64,000 nt of DNA from Saccopteryx bilineata (GCF_036850765.1 NC_089493.1:216998744-217062743), one strand, 5' to 3'; counted from the stretch's first letter, positions 1 through 12,469 are shown. Numbers and translations: made by a program. The notes: generated by a model from the sequence alone, not told the origin.

Positions 1-1119
1 TTTGAAAGTCAAAGAGTATGGAGATCGCCATGTAAAATAAAACTACAAAGTATCTAGTTATATCCATAGAGGCAAAGTGTCAATAGAAGCAAAAAAATAA
101 CCAGAAGCATAGTTTTAGTTTCCTATGCTCTTCAACTGCGTTCTTTTTATTGCTCTGTTCATCTGCATACCTCTTCTCTGCTGCCTGCACTATGAGTCTT
201 TTCTCAGAACTAGTATTACAATCCAAACAGGCCATGCTCTTTGAAATGTAGCAGTAAGTGGGAGAAGAAAAGGCCAAGAGAAAGAAAAAAAATATGAGAA
301 CAAAATATAAGGAAGAATGGCAGTGAATAAAAGAAACGTGGTTTGTCATGCCTCTAGTCACCTTTCACAAATTTTACAGCACATGTAGGCCTACATCAAC
401 TGGGACTGTAGTCCAGGGAATACCAGGCTGAGTAACAGGCACCTCTCAAATCTCCTAGCTGACCCTCTTCCCAGCAACATTATGTTTAACTAAATTGCAA
501 GTTTCTCAAAAGCAAGTCCCTGCTTTGGTCAAAAGTGAAGTCCCACAAGGAACTGCCTCTCTAAACACAGAAACTTAGGATTTAAAAAGACAAAAAAAAA
601 AGAATAACAAGGACCCATTTATAGCTTTTACTTATGTGGTAAATCAGATTTTACAAACATCTTGAATATCCTTTAATAAAAAAGACAATTGACATAAATA
701 AAATTTATAATTTGTCCAAATCATTTTTAACACAAATAGATTCAAAGTATTTCTAATCCAACAGCTAAATAATTCTTTTAAACACATGAATGAATAAATA
801 TATCAAGTTATATTATTTCATTAACAGATCTTTACTGAACCTCAAATACAGTGAACCTCAATAAGTCAGTCTTGCAATCAAAAGATACCATTGTTAATCA
901 CTATAATCCCAAGGGTGGGGGAGTTTGGAGGGTTTCCACATTAAATCTGGATGCCTGTTGTAATGTAACAAATGATAACATTCAAGATAACTCGTAGTCC
1001 CTGAGCAGCACAGAGAGCAGGTTCCAGATCACAGAGCACAAATAGCCTGAGTGTGATCCCCCTGTACGGAGCTCTCAACCATAGCTATAGATCCTATTTC
1101 AAAGGGAGACAGTGTTGTA
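1..1119. other. Unassigned AT-rich sequence
   Basis: I see no repeat family, RNA gene or convincing exon here. Open frames are short and of low complexity. Confidence 0.5.
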
Positions 1120-1312
1120 GGAACAGGTAACATATATTGAGTTTTTACTATTTGTCAGTACAAAGCATTCTCTCATTTCATCCTTACAATAATATCATTA
1201 TAATTGGGAAATGGAGCTCAGAGATATGAAGTAATTTGTTCAATAACCAGTGAGATGGAGCAGATTTTGAACTCAGGTGCTTGACAACAGAGCTTCTACT
1301 AACCCTGTGCTA
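1120..1312 (-). mobile_element. MIR SINE fragment
   Basis: The stretch follows the reverse complement of the MIR core: a CTCATTT..ATCCTTACAA segment, a GAAATGGAGCTCAGAGA segment (consensus GGAAACTGAGGCACAGAGA), then a decayed GAACTCAGG anticodon-side segment. MIR is an ancient, inactive tRNA-derived SINE shared by all mammals. Divergence is high, as expected. Confidence 0.7.
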
Positions 1313-1718
1313 GACCGCCACAGGCTCATCCTTCAACCTCTCCACTCACTGAGCAATCTTGCTATGAACCTCCATCATCCATTCTTTTATGTGGGTCTCT
1401 CCTCTCTCCTGAGTCTTTCATCTCTGATACCATTTTGTCTCCATTTATTTCTCCTTTTTTTGCAACATTTCCCTTTTCTCTCCCTCTCCTCCTTCTCTTT
1501 CTTTAGTTCAAATAAGTTCTTCAAAAGATAACTATTTTATATTTCCTGTTTTTAACTGAAAGTGCATTGGCAGTGTGAGAAAAGTACTCCTTTCCATATC
1601 TATGTCTCTTCCACACAAATGAAACATCAAAATTATGTAGCTTTTTACTTCAATGTGGCCCTCGAATGATCTGTGTCAGCTTACTTATGTCAAAAGATTT
1701 CACACTGTCCACAATTGG

Positions 1719-2102
1719 TGCTGTGGCCTGAATTGTACCCTTCCCAAAATGCATATGTTGAAGCACTAAACCCAGTATGACTGTATGAGCAACAGGGCCT
1801 TTAAAGAGGTGATTAAGGTGAAAGGAGGTCATAAGGGTAAAGCCCTGATCTCATAAAACTGCTGTCTTTATAGAAGATATTCCAAAGATCTCTCTCTCAC
1901 TTTCTGTTCCCTCCCCATTATATGAGGACACAAGGAGAAGCTGGCTGTCTGTAGGCTAGGGAGAAAGCTCTCATCAATAACTGAATCAGCTGGCACCTTG
2001 ATCTTAAAAATCTCAGCCTCTGGAGCTGTGAGAAATACATTTCTGTTGTTTAAGTCACTTTGTCTATGGTATTTGTTATGGTAGCCCTCACTGCCTAATA
2101 CA
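1719..2102 (+). mobile_element. MaLR (MLT1-type) LTR
   Basis: The order of segments matches an MLT1 LTR of the ERVL-MaLR group: CAAAATGCATATGTTGAAGC, GGGCCTTTAAAGAGGTGATTA, GGTCATAAGGGT, ATATGAGGACACAAGGAGAAG, CACCTTGATCTT, GAGCTGTGAGAAATACATTT, and a TTGTTTAAGTCACTTTGTCT end. It is a solo LTR with no internal region. The element is ancient and non-coding. Confidence 0.8.
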
Positions 2103-4388
2103 ACTGGTCTTAAAAGTATGGCCTTATTTTATGTAAAAATTTCATACTTTAATGTTAAGCTGTGAGATTTTTGTAGGGGTTCAGAATGAGTCTCCTTAAA
2201 ACGTGCTGCCCTGACACACAGATAATTTTGAAGTGAAGACAACTGAGGCCCAAAAAGCTCAGGCAGCACTCTTTACCTCCCCCTTAACTGTTCAAAAGAT
2301 TTTCATTGCAGGGCCAGGTGCAGGCAGAGCTCTGGAGATAAGTGCAGAAGTATGGGTGACATGTGGTAGGGGAACTCCTCAGGGCTCCGAGACAAAGTCC
2401 TCTCTGCATCCCGTTGTCTCTGCCTGTCCTAGCAAACACTTGTTTTCCCACCTCCATCAGAACTGCCTTCCTCTCCTGGGAAGTCCCAGACTGCTACCCC
2501 TTCTCCTTCCTTCAGAACGGCACAGAGCTCCAACTTCCGGACTGCCTGTGGCCCTCATATTCCTATAGAGCCACCATACATATGAAATTAAATTTGTTTT
2601 TTTTCTCCTATTACTCTGTATTCTATTAATTTATTGACCAGCAAAGAAACTTAGAAAAGTAGAAGGAGAAATATTTTCTCCCAAGTATTTTAAGATGGCA
2701 TCTACATCATTACTGAACAGCTTTGAACTTATTGAGCCATAGCTCAGATGTTCCCTGGACAAAGAAGAAACATATTTCTAAAACACTTATATTTAAAGCA
2801 CCCATTTTTTAAATCACATGCAAGAGTTACATGGTCATTTAAGATGGAAAACCATTTTTCTGAAAAGCTCTGGGATTTTGACAGATGTAACTTGGATCCT
2901 TTCTATGAAAAACAAAAAGAAAGGAGAGAGGCTCCTAGATTTATTGACCTATGGGTTTGTAATATGGTGACTTTTTTATGAGTTTTTTTATTCAATATAC
3001 AGTAGATGACCTTGCTACCAATTCTATCCACGTCTGAATAAAGAAAAATAAACTGCTCATCCAGCTATCAGGTTGGTACTGGGAACAACCTAACACAAGA
3101 AAAATATTCTTTTTCAAAGTCTCTTTATTTTCCAAGCGAACAGCAGTATGAATGCTACTGCTGTGCAGCCCCTCACTGGAGCCACTGAAACATGAAACAG
3201 CTTCAGGAAAATACCAGTGGTTTCAATTATTTCTCCACCAGGAATATTTGGCTTCATTGAAAAAGGTATATGAGTTGTTTAATGGCCAAATGGCAAAGCA
3301 AAAAAGAATACAAGGAACACCTCCAACAATATCCCCTTCTAGGTTTCATGAAACTTCAACCAAATACGATATGATGGCCAATTGGGTGACCTCTGAGAGG
3401 TGGAGAGTTACTGTGACTCCCTACCTCTTCTTCCTGTGATGTAAGCTGAGAAAGTCAAGAACCGGAAGCCTTCTATCTGAGGCTGACTCAGACATGCTTT
3501 TTCTGGTTCATCCATAGCTTTGCTTGGAAACTGTACGTCATGGCCTTGGCAGGCCCCCAAGCTCCTGCCTATGCAGTCTGCTATTTTTCCTCTAGCTTAC
3601 CCAAAATAGCTAGGCAGAGATTTAGTACAGTTGGTATGCTGGTGTTTGTAGATCAAAGCGTTGTCAAGTTGCCTTCTGTGGGCAAGCAGAGGTTCATGCA
3701 GACTGGCAGGAACAAAAGAAAAGGTGGCTCAGACCTTCTGGTTTGTTTCCCAGAGGAGTCGGAGAGCCACTTTCCCTCCTTCAAACAACCCCAGGATAAA
3801 AGGCCTTCACCATGTCTAACCTCCATCCCTATCTTCCCCAATTCTCTGAAAAGTCCTTCATCCCATTCTGAAGCCCAAGTGCTTGGAATTATAGTAATAT
3901 ATTTATTATCTAGGTTTCTGCAAAGGCAAGACACATACAGAAATTTCATTCTGGAGAATTGTCTGGTGTATTATTTCTACCTATTCTATTTTTAAATGCA
4001 AAGACTAGTATTTGGGAGAAAAAAAATGCAAAAGAATAAGAAAACAGATCCTACCCCAAAGTAAAAAAAAGAAATAGACTTGCTAACTTTTACTGTTCTG
4101 TCTAGAAGCCCTGTTTTTCCTATTTTAAACCTTTTTCCCCAGTTTTATAGAAATGAAGACTTCTATTCTTCCCTGTAATCTCCTCCTCTCTTCTAAATGT
4201 AGCCCAATAAGATAAGATGGTCCAAGTCTTTCTCACCTGTTACATTCCCTCCGATAAACGATTCCCCAATGGCAGCATTGTGGTTCCCTCAGGCCATATT
4301 GCAGAATAAGATGTTAGGTGGTGATCAGATCCAGGTTTCACTCTTTGGGTGTCCAGGTGCAGATCAAGCAGAGGTCTCTAATATGGAT

Positions 4389-4392
<4 letters not shown>
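2103..4392. other. Unassigned sequence
   Basis: No repeat family or gene recognised. The longest open frame (3540-3995, 151 codons) has no recognisable domain and no flanking splice or promoter context that I trust, so I do not call it a gene. Confidence 0.5.

Positions 4393-4438
<46 letters not shown>
4393..4438. repeat. (GA)n microsatellite
   Basis: An essentially uninterrupted run of GA dinucleotides of about 46 bp. It creates incidental arginine/glutamate repeat reading frames that should not be read as proteins. Confidence 0.97.
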
Positions 4439-4439
<1 letters not shown>

Positions 4440-4446
<7 letters not shown>

Positions 4447-5039
4447 ACAGATCACACTCAGGAAATCTCCCCACTTAGAATCACTAACTTCTTCCTGTAG
4501 CCACAGGGCCACTCATGACTCTTCTGCTGCTCTATCTCCTGGGCAGGGCAGGGTTAGGACCCTTCGATGCCCTAAGCTCTCTACAGATCTCCTGTTCCTA
4601 ACCCTATACATCACTAAAAACAGAACCAATACCAAACCTTGAATGACTATAGTTTTCAAAAATACAAATGTATGCAAAAATGAAATTAGGTCTGTCTAGA
4701 TCTACTAATGTGTGCATGTGTGGGTCTGTGTTTGCTGTGCTGGGTTGTTAAGCACGATGGTTGGAGGGTCCATGTGTAATTTAGCCCTGACTGAGGCTCC
4801 TGGATTGGATGATTGTCCACGGCTTTACATCTATATGAAATGATTGACACAACTTGGCATGACTCATCCCTGTGGAGAATGCTCCAGGGAAACCATGAGA
4901 AAAACATCAGAGAGGATCAAATATCAATATTTTGTCCAGCTACTAATGTGGTAGTTTCTTAATAATAGACTGAAGGCCCCAGAATCTTTAGGTGTTTATA
5001 TTTATTTTAAAAACACCAGCTCTGAAAGAGAGCTCTTCT
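4440..5039. other. Unassigned sequence
   Basis: Nothing recognised on either strand. Confidence 0.45.
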
Positions 5040-5215
5040 TGGCAGAGTACACAAACATTTATATTGAACCTTTCATCCCCAGCACTTTTTAAGCATTATC
5101 TCATTAATCTTCAAAGCAGCTACATAAGGCTGGTAGAATTATTTGCTCTGCAATTTTAAATGCCCCACTTAATAGGAGTGGGAAAGTATGCAGTGGCAGC
5201 ACTACCAAGCCTGGC
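5040..5215 (-). mobile_element. MIR SINE fragment (diverged)
   Basis: AAGCATTATCTCATTAATCTTCAAAGCAGC followed in order by a GGTAGAATTATT segment matches the reverse-complement MIR core (TTATCTCATTTAATCCTCAC..GGTACTATTATT). It is strongly diverged, so the boundaries are approximate. Confidence 0.55.
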
Positions 5216-7829
5216 TTGTGACAGCCAGGCCACCATCCAGGGAGAGGACCCTCTTTGTGAGTTCCATCTACCCAGTCTTTCCATCCTTTCCCATATGCCC
5301 CAAATGCTCAGTTACCTCTTTTAGAGCTGCATCCCATCCACAGGAGCTTCCCCATCGTCCCTCACTCCTATCCAAACCTGCTCATCTTTCGATAATCCTG
5401 TGTTTTTTGCCTATATGCTGCGCAACACTGCGTTAATTCAAGAAATGGCTTTGTGTTAAACAGTCAGTATGTCCTACATGTCACTCTTCTATTTATATTT
5501 TGACAGAGAGTTTATGAAGATGACATCTTAAACAAATAATATGAAAGAAATAATACTTTAATACTTTAAGCAGAAGGATCTAGTCAATGTCCCTTAAATA
5601 AAAATAGACCACAATAGACTTTAACTAATCTTTGGGCATGTCCAGTGAAAAGGTAAACTGGGTGGACAAGGAATGAAGCTTAACTACCCCTCACTCTGCT
5701 CTATCATCTAAGACAATTTATCTATGCATGTGTGTGGTCAGGTATGTATGTGTGTATCTCTTAAGACATACTTTCTAGGTCTCTACTTTTCCATTCTAAC
5801 CTTCAATATATGGGTCTTCTATGCTTTCTTTTATGTTTAGATTTTAGATATTAGTATGCATGTACATTTAGATTTTAGATATTAGTATGAATTTTAGATG
5901 TTCTATTATTATTTTGTGGAAGGATACTTGATGTTCTGTGCTTCCCTTTTTAAGAAAACTAACTAACCCAAAGCACATCTGGAGTAATTAAAGGCACCAG
6001 AAATATTATCATATCCTTACCATAACAATTTTAAAATACTAGCTTTGAGAGGAAAAAGAGAGTTACCCAATACCTTTTACTGGTTTGTATGTGACTTTCT
6101 ACTCTAAAAGAGCACAATTCAACATCACTAAATAGTTTTCATACTTATGAGACTTTTTCCTCAATGGTACAAATCAATTTCAATTACCTCGCCAGACAAT
6201 ATGGTCTGTGAAAGGCAACCTGCCTGTTAGTGTGCTGGAGATGCTTATTCCATCTTCATTATATTATAGCTCAGGAATTACACTAGCAGCTAGCATTTAA
6301 TCTATATAATGACAACTGGGATATTCCAAGTCTCTCTATGAAATTTACATACAAAGATACTACCTAATCTAGGAGGAATGCTCTAGGACAGTTAGAGAGA
6401 AAGCAAATCTTACACTAATCTAAGAAAAAAATTCAAGTTTCCATCAAAAGTAGACATCTGAAGAAATAAAATAGCCTCTCTTTATTTATAATTAATCACA
6501 CCTTTAACATCTGATCTGAGATGAAACTCTAAATTGGCTCCCATGTTTATATTCAGGTAGACACAAACATGTCTCCTGTGTCCAACACCGTACCTACCAC
6601 ACAAAGATGTTCAACAAAATTTTGCAGAAAAAGACAAGTGAGAAGAAAAACAACCTAATGTCAAATATTAATATTTTTGGAGTAACCTCTATTTTATATT
6701 ACTCAAACCTCAGCTTTCTTCCACTAAAGGAAATCATCAGCAGTTGGCAATCGTTTAATTATATTTTAGGAGAGATTTTAAAAAACTTAAAAACTCTGCT
6801 CATAAAACATGAGCCAAAAACATCTAACTGCCTAAGTATAGCCATACTCAACTGCCCTCCATTTCCTTCTTAAGCGCCACTTTAATGTTTCCTTATAGCC
6901 AATTCCAGATATGTGTCTTAAATAAGTAATAAGATAATTAGTCCTGAAGTACATACACTCAACAGGTCAAGTATTAAAATACAAGATCTTTGGGAAAAAT
7001 AATGCATTATAAAAAGCTATCACGAAAACTCAGTAGAGAATGAAATAAGCTGGTTGCAGGATACGACTGAATCACTGAAGTTTTTACTGTGGTCTCCATG
7101 GTGCCATGTCAGCATGGAGGTTTCTAGACAGAGCAGGGCTTGCCATAGAGATCAGGAAATGAAGGTTCTAGCTGAAATGTAAAAGTAAGTAGCCATGTGG
7201 GCCTAAACATGTGATGGTCTCCAGTTTGTGTTTTTGTTTTGTTTTCTTGCACACCATAGACACTAAATAAATATTAGATTCAACTTTCCTCATCTGTAAA
7301 AATTATCATCTCAAGCATTTCTTCTAAGACTAGCATGCAGTGATTCTGATATTTTAGATTTCACTGGCATACAACCAAAAAGTAACTACAATTACAAGAG
7401 AGAAAAATATGAAGAAACTGCTGTTTCTGAAATTTATCATCAACCATTTTACTAGATCCATACAAGAATCAAAATGAATGCTTCCTATTTTCTCCAATGT
7501 TTACTAGAATGTGTTATTTTGTACTGAAAACTATTTCTTTTAATTTTAAGAAATCACATGGGCTTAGTTTCATATCTTTACTTGAGGTGGATCCTTAAGT
7601 GAGAACCAAGTTTGAAAGCCCTAACATTGTCTATCCATCAGCTGGACTGGCTGGGCTAGGTTGTGTCTTGAACCTCAGTTCCCTCACATCCAAGAGGCAT
7701 GTCTAGACTAGCATTGCTAAAGCAATCCAAATGAGACCTTTGTGTGGTCGAGCGGACTCAGCTGAACAAGACTGACTAGAGCTGGCCACCACCTCGAACC
7801 CTTTAGACTTACCCATCCAGTAACTATTT
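5216..7829. other. Unassigned AT-rich sequence
   Basis: No gene or named repeat recognised, apart from a small local tandem duplication at 5836-5889 listed separately. Confidence 0.45.
5836..5889. repeat. 31-bp period tandem duplication
   Basis: A 23-bp block (starting TTTAGATTTTAGATATTAG) occurs identically at 5836-5858 and 5867-5889, with an 8-bp spacer. A third partial match (ATTTTAGATG) follows. This looks like local slippage or a short tandem duplication of recent origin, because the two copies are identical. Confidence 0.9.
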
Positions 7830-8130
7830 CTTGTCCTCCTCTGTGCCCTAATACTATGGAAGGCATTGACAATTCAGAAGTGAACATGATATAACCATCC
7901 CCTCAGAGTTATAGGTTAGCAATTCATATAGAGAACTGCACAGAGGACTACAAACAATGAGATATGTGCCAAATACAGATAAAGACAGGATGTACAGTAG
8001 GACATATGAGAGGCATCTAACAGTCTTCAGGAACAAAAAGAGGCAACAATTAAGATCATCCCTGCAGGAAAACTGCAGCAGGATAAAGTGATAAGATTTT
8101 ACAGATGAATGGTCCCTCTGGTAGAACAGG
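7830..8130 (-). mobile_element. L2 LINE 3' fragment (diverged)
   Basis: The order 'GTGCCCTAATACTATGGAAGG', 'ACAATTCAGAAGTGAACATG', 'CATCCCCTCAGAGTTATAGG' and 'GATATGTGCCAAATAC' resembles the reverse complement of the L2 3' end (GTGCCAGGCACTG..GTGAACAAGACA..CCCTCATGGAGCTTACA). L2 is an ancient inactive LINE. Confidence 0.55.
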
Positions 8131-8189
8131 AAGCCCAATGTTGGCCAGCATTGGTGTAGCAATAAACAATGGAATGGTTTTTCTCTACC

Positions 8190-8375
8190 TAGATGTGGTC
8201 CTCCATCGACCTGCAGAGTCTCACTTGGGGGAGTGAAATATCTGCTAAATATGCAAATTTCTAGGATCCATGCCAGCCTGACAAGTTGAATTTCTTTGGA
8301 GTGTAGTCAAGTTCTGAATTATACAAAATCATTAAGTGATTTTGATAAAAGTTGAGGTTTGGGAACCTCTGGAAT
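8190..8375 (+). mobile_element. MER5A-type hAT-Charlie element
   Basis: A GATGTGGTCCTCC..GACCTGCAGAGTCTCACTTGG..ATGCAAATTTCTAGGATCC order matches the MER5A consensus (GTGTGGTCCCTGGACCAGCAGCATC..AAATGCAAATTCTCAGGCCCC). The right end GGTTTGGGAACCTCTGG matches the GTTTGAGAACCACTG terminus. It is non-autonomous and ancient. Confidence 0.65.
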
Positions 8376-9394
8376 ACCTAGTTGCCCTTTCATACAGGTG
8401 GCTGTTAATGTCCAGGAGCTGAAGGTGGTCACAGGTGTGTACAGGAGGATAGTCAGCAACAGAGAACCTTGAGTGGGTTCCCAGTCACCAAGCTGAAGTT
8501 TTGAAACAGATTTGAGCTATGCAGGAAAAGGAGCTCTGTCTCTGGACAAATCACCAACCCAAGATTCCACACAGAAGAAAGTGTCTGCACGCAGGTATGA
8601 GAGCAAGAAATAGAGCAGAACAGAGTCACAAGAATGAGAAAAAATGTTAAATAATAACTCGATCTTAAGGCCAGAGATAAACTGGCAGCATAAGTGACTT
8701 CAGGCTGAGTGCCAGAATGGTGGGCCATGTCTAGGAGTTAGCTGGATCTGATGATAAAAGAATTCAGTTTCTGAGGCTGATAAATAAAGCAAGTATATCC
8801 TGGAAACAGATAATAAGATGTAGTGTGCTAGGTTATGTTGTAATTTAGTATTCTAATAAAGTCTTTAAATCCCTTTGCCCTATTATCATTCTCAGTGATT
8901 GTAGATGTAGGGCTTTCAAGATTTCAACATTCATCTCCTTTATAATTAGGTAGAATCTGTTCATATTTCCAAGAAAAGCTAAATTTCAAATTGAAGTGTC
9001 CTTCAACAAAGTGTTTGACACCAACACAGCTTTGTGATTTTAATTTGAAATCACAGGTAAATGCTGCCCTTTAAAGTGCAAAACAATCAAAATACTTTAA
9101 TCAAAGCATTTTTCTGACTTAATCTGTATTTAGAAGGAAATTAATTTCACTTATTGTTCCTAAATAACTAGCAGTTTCTGCAGGTCATAAGACCCGTTGA
9201 AGAAACTATGAGCACTATATGAAGCAAAAAGTACCTCTGTGTTCTGTTATATTAAATGAATCCAACCTCAGTGTTCATGCTTTTGTAGTACTAGCCTGGC
9301 TGACATTCAGCCATTTCCAATACTCATAGCAACTCTAATCAAAACATGTACAACACTCTCTTCAACTAATAAGAAAACAAAGGGCAATATATTG
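8376..9394. other. Unassigned sequence
   Basis: No feature recognised on either strand. Confidence 0.45.
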
Positions 9395-9575
9395 TATGAA
9401 CTCTGGAATCAGATAATGATTTAATCTCACCTTGCATTGATTAACTTGTGTGAACTGGACAAGTTATTTAGCTCTAAAAACCTTATCTATAAAATGGAGA
9501 TGTCGCTCCCTAGTTAATTGATTTGCTTTAGAGATTAAAATAATGATATGTAAAACATTTAGAAGACCACAGGGT
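9395..9575 (+). mobile_element. MIR SINE
   Basis: It shows the full MIR core order: GGAATCAGA, TTGTGTGAACTGGACAAG, TTATTTAGCTCTAAAAACC, TTATCTATAAAATGGAGATG, GAGATTAAAATAATGATATG and TAAAACATTTAGAAGA (consensus TGTGTGACCTTGGGCAAG, CATCTGTAAAATGGGGAT, GAGGATTAAATGAGTTAATA). Confidence 0.85.
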
Positions 9576-10214
9576 GAGTTAATTATTATCATTCTTCTTG
9601 CTATTGTTATATAAGCCACCTCAGTCCACTGGTACTATGAGGTCACATCCACAGAATTCACTGGTATTTTACTGAGATATATCTCCCCTTGATAATGCAG
9701 CGTCTCAAATGTTTCCTCTGAGAATTACCAAGGGATTGCTGACTGTACTCATGATCAAGGAAAGTCTACTACAGTGTGGCATCCATCATGTTTTTTGTCA
9801 CCTGCCCAGTGTCCTGAATTATATCCAAGGTCCATGGCTTAAAGAGATCAATGGTAAGAATGTTCATGTCTGAACCTACAGTGTTGCCTTCTGATGTTCC
9901 CAAAAGTTATTGCCCTGAAGTACCAGTGATGTCACATTCCATCACCTGGAGCAGTATGACTAAAAACCAGCCATTCACAGTTTTTTTGAGAATAATTTTT
10001 TAAACTAGTTTATAGAGCTCTACCCTCTGTACAGTTAAACTATAGGTCCATGCACTAAGCCAAGGTAACTATTTCTGAAAGAAACGGTAGGATATCCTTC
10101 ATTCCCACTCCCTTTCCAAGCTCCTTTCACTAACTCCCCCATTCAACATGGCAATAAAGCCATAGAAGAGTAATTAATAAAAGACAATATGTTCAGTGGT
10201 CATAAGCAAGGGAT
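9576..10214. other. Unassigned sequence
   Basis: No named repeat or gene recognised. Confidence 0.45.
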
Positions 10215-10385
10215 ATGAATCAGACTTCTTGGGTTTCAAGGGGAAAGTGACAGTGGCTCAGTGCCTCAGCTTTTTGGCTTTGTTTTTCAGCAATAAAATT
10301 GATATAATAATGAAACCTAATTCACACAGAAATTTTTGAAGCCTAATTAGATGAAGTATCTGAACTACTTAGCATGGTGTCATGA
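10215..10385 (+). mobile_element. MIR SINE (diverged)
   Basis: GACTTCTTGGGTTTCAA, GTGCCTCAGCTTTTT, CAGCAATAAAATTGATATAATAATG, GAAGCCTAATTAGATG and ACTTAGCATGGTG follow the MIR core in order, from the B-box-like segment to the 3' part. Confidence 0.7.
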
Positions 10386-10450
10386 AATTGGCTCATTAAA
10401 CAGTGGTTGATGGACAGTAGCTTGAACTCCATTTCTGCTAGCCATATGTT

Positions 10451-10998
10451 ATCAATTGCATGTATGTGTGCTCCTAAAATTAACATTTAGAAATATAACC
10501 TCCAATGTCATAGAATTTAGAGGTAGGTCTTTTCCTTTAGGAGGTAATTAGGTCATGAGGGTGGGACCCTCATAAATGGAATTAGTGCCAGAGAGCTAGC
10601 TCACCCTCTTTTTACTATATAAGGATACAAGTCGGTGGTCTACAACCTAGAAGAAGGCTTGTGCTAGACCCCCAATCTCAAACTTTCCAGTCTCCAGAAC
10701 TGTGAGAAGTAAATATGTATTGTTTAAGCCAGTGGTTTTCACCTTTTTACACTAGGAGACTGGGTAAAATAGAAGAATTATTTTGGGAACTGCTAAAGCA
10801 GAAATCACCCAAAGCAAAAGCAAATTTGGTTAAGATCCTTGGGTCTATAGTATTCATAAGACATCAGGGTGGTTAACTCTTTCTTGGACCAGCCTGAAAT
10901 TTCTGGTGGAGGAGTCCACAGACTGGTAGTTGAAAAATCACTGTTTAAACCATCCAGCCTGTGATAATTTGTTATAGAAACCCAAATTGACCTAGATG
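10451..10998 (+). mobile_element. MaLR (MLT1-type) LTR, interrupted by a hAT element
   Basis: The left part (to about 10730) carries AGGAGGTAATTAGGTCATGA, GGGTGGGACCCTCATAAATG, GGAATTAGTGCC, TCCAGAACTGTGAGAAGTAAA and TTGTTTAAGCC. The right part (from 10944) resumes with TTTAAACCATCCAGCCTGTGATAATTTGTTATAG, the MLT1 3' terminus. The break holds a DNA transposon, so the LTR is the older insertion. The element is a solo LTR and non-coding. Confidence 0.85.
10731..10943 (+). mobile_element. Non-autonomous hAT DNA transposon nested in MLT1
   Basis: The ends are inverted repeats: CAGTGGTTTTC at the left, and the reverse complement of the right end reads CAGTGATTTTTC. The flanks are TTTAAGCC (10723-10730) and TTTAAACC (10944-10951), an 8-bp target duplication with one difference, as expected for hAT transposases. 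The first C is shared with the duplication, so the start is uncertain by one base. The element is about 213 bp and has no transposase frame, so it must have been moved in trans. Confidence 0.85.
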
Positions 10999-11399
10999 TT
11001 ACTACTTAGGTTAAAACAAAACTAATATTTCTTTCACCACCTAACAGTATCACAAATGCTTCTGTCTTTAAAGCTTTTGTTTTCCTTTTAATGGTTATTA
11101 TGGGTACAATAGCCACTAGGATAAAAATGCTTAAATAATGAGAAAATAATATGAAACTTTGTTTGACAAAATAAACAATTGTTAAATCCTAAATGTTGAA
11201 ACATCAGGTTTACAAAAGATGCGCTCTTCATTTTATATAAACTTGCCACTCAAGCACATTAGTTGAAGACTATTGACACATTGACTTATAGTTTCATAAT
11301 CACTGCTCCCCAGAATTACTCCCTATTGAAAAAGTGAATTATGAAATGTGTTCACATAAATATATGTTAAAGCAACTCAACCCATAGTAATAACATGTA
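10999..11399. other. Unassigned AT-rich sequence
   Basis: Nothing recognised. Confidence 0.45.
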
Positions 11400-11590
11400 T
11401 GTATCACCTAATAATATAAAATGTTATCTAACTTTTATAATTTAATTTCATTATCATGACAGCCATGTAAGAAAAGTACACCAGATATTGTTTTAATGTT
11501 ATGGATAAGGAAACTAAAGCACAGTAGGTAAATTTTACAAGTTACACACTTAATAATGGTGAAACCAGTACTTTAATGTAAAACTTTCTA
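11400..11590 (-). mobile_element. MIR SINE (diverged)
   Basis: TTTCATTATCATGACAGCCATGTAAG..GATAAGGAAACTAAAGCACAG..TTTTACAAGTTACACACTTAATAATGG follows the reverse-complement MIR core (ATCCTCACAACAACCCTATGAG..GATGAGGAAACTGAGGCACAG..TAACTTGCCCAAGGTCACACAG). Confidence 0.8.
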
Positions 11591-11750
11591 AATCCCATAC
11601 CAATGTTTGCTTACTTTAATATTGTTAGTTAAAATTAAGTGTTTACTTTGATTTTGCTATACTGTATATACATTTTGGTATGCCAACCCATACCCTTCAA
11701 TTCTGTCCAATTCACTTACTTACTGAATGTTTAAAAAGAATTTATTCCTG

Positions 11751-12110
11751 GCTCTGACTGGTTGGCTCAGTGGTAGAGCATTGGCCCAGCGTGTGGAAGT
11801 CCCAGTTTAGGTTTCCGGCCAGGGCACACAGGAGAAGCACCCATCTGCTTCTCCACCCTTCCCCTTCTCCTTCCTCTCTCTCTCTCTCTTCCCCTCCTGC
11901 AGCCAAGGCTCCATTGGAGCAAAGTTGGCCTGGGCGCTGAGGATGACTCCATGGCCTCTGCCTTAGGCGCTAGAATAGCTCTGGTTGCAACAGAGCAATA
12001 CCCCAGATGGGTAGAGCATGCCGGGAAGATCCCAGTCGGGCGCATGCAGGAGCCTGTCTCTCTGCCTCCCTGCTTCTCATTTCAGAAAAATACCAAAAAA
12101 AAAAAAAAAA
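11751..12110 (+). mobile_element. VES-type bat SINE, long two-part form
   Basis: The tRNA-like head reads GACTGGTTGGCTCAGTGGTAGAGC, which holds a Pol III A-box. A decayed B-box lies near 11805-11820 (AGTTTAGGTTTCC where GGTTCGATTCC is expected). A pyrimidine tract follows at about 11850-11897, then a second body segment (GCTCCATTGGAGCAAAG..CGGGCGCATGCAGGAGCC), and a poly(A) tail at about 12093-12110. Damage to the B-box suggests it is no longer transcribable. The same family occurs at 14465-14857 in the opposite orientation. I could not find a target-site duplication. Confidence 0.88.
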
Positions 12111-12114
12111 CAGA

Positions 12115-12139
12115 TGTGTGTGTGTGTGTGTGTGTGTGT
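12115..12139. repeat. (TG)n microsatellite
   Basis: About 12 TG repeats directly after the SINE poly(A) tail. They probably grew from the tail or its junction. Confidence 0.95.
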
Positions 12140-12469
12140 ATAAAATGTACTCCATTGAGTGGCACAATATGATGCCGAGTATTATCATGATTCCTTATTC
12201 TTCTCTGACCTCTTTTGAGATATCCTCCTCCTGGGAAAGATTATGAGCAAAAAGAATCCAGAAAGCAATCTGGGAAACAGTAAAAAAACCATAAATCACC
12301 ATCACTGGCCTCAACAAAGACTGGCTACATTGGGTTTTCTGAGGCACTGAAGGACCGTCCTAAGAGAAACAAAATCAAGTATAAGAACAAAGGCATCCTT
12401 CACAGATTGCGTCCTCTTCCTTCTTAGAAGATTTCCTTCTTAGAGACTCATAAAGTTCTCAACTGTATT

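Noticed and set aside
3540..3995. 151-codon open frame as a possible gene
   Set aside because: It has no domain, no recognisable paralogue, no promoter or splice context and ordinary composition. It is a plausible chance frame in AT-rich DNA.
4269..4500. Arg/Glu repeat protein
   Set aside because: It is the translation of the (GA)n microsatellite at 4393-4438.
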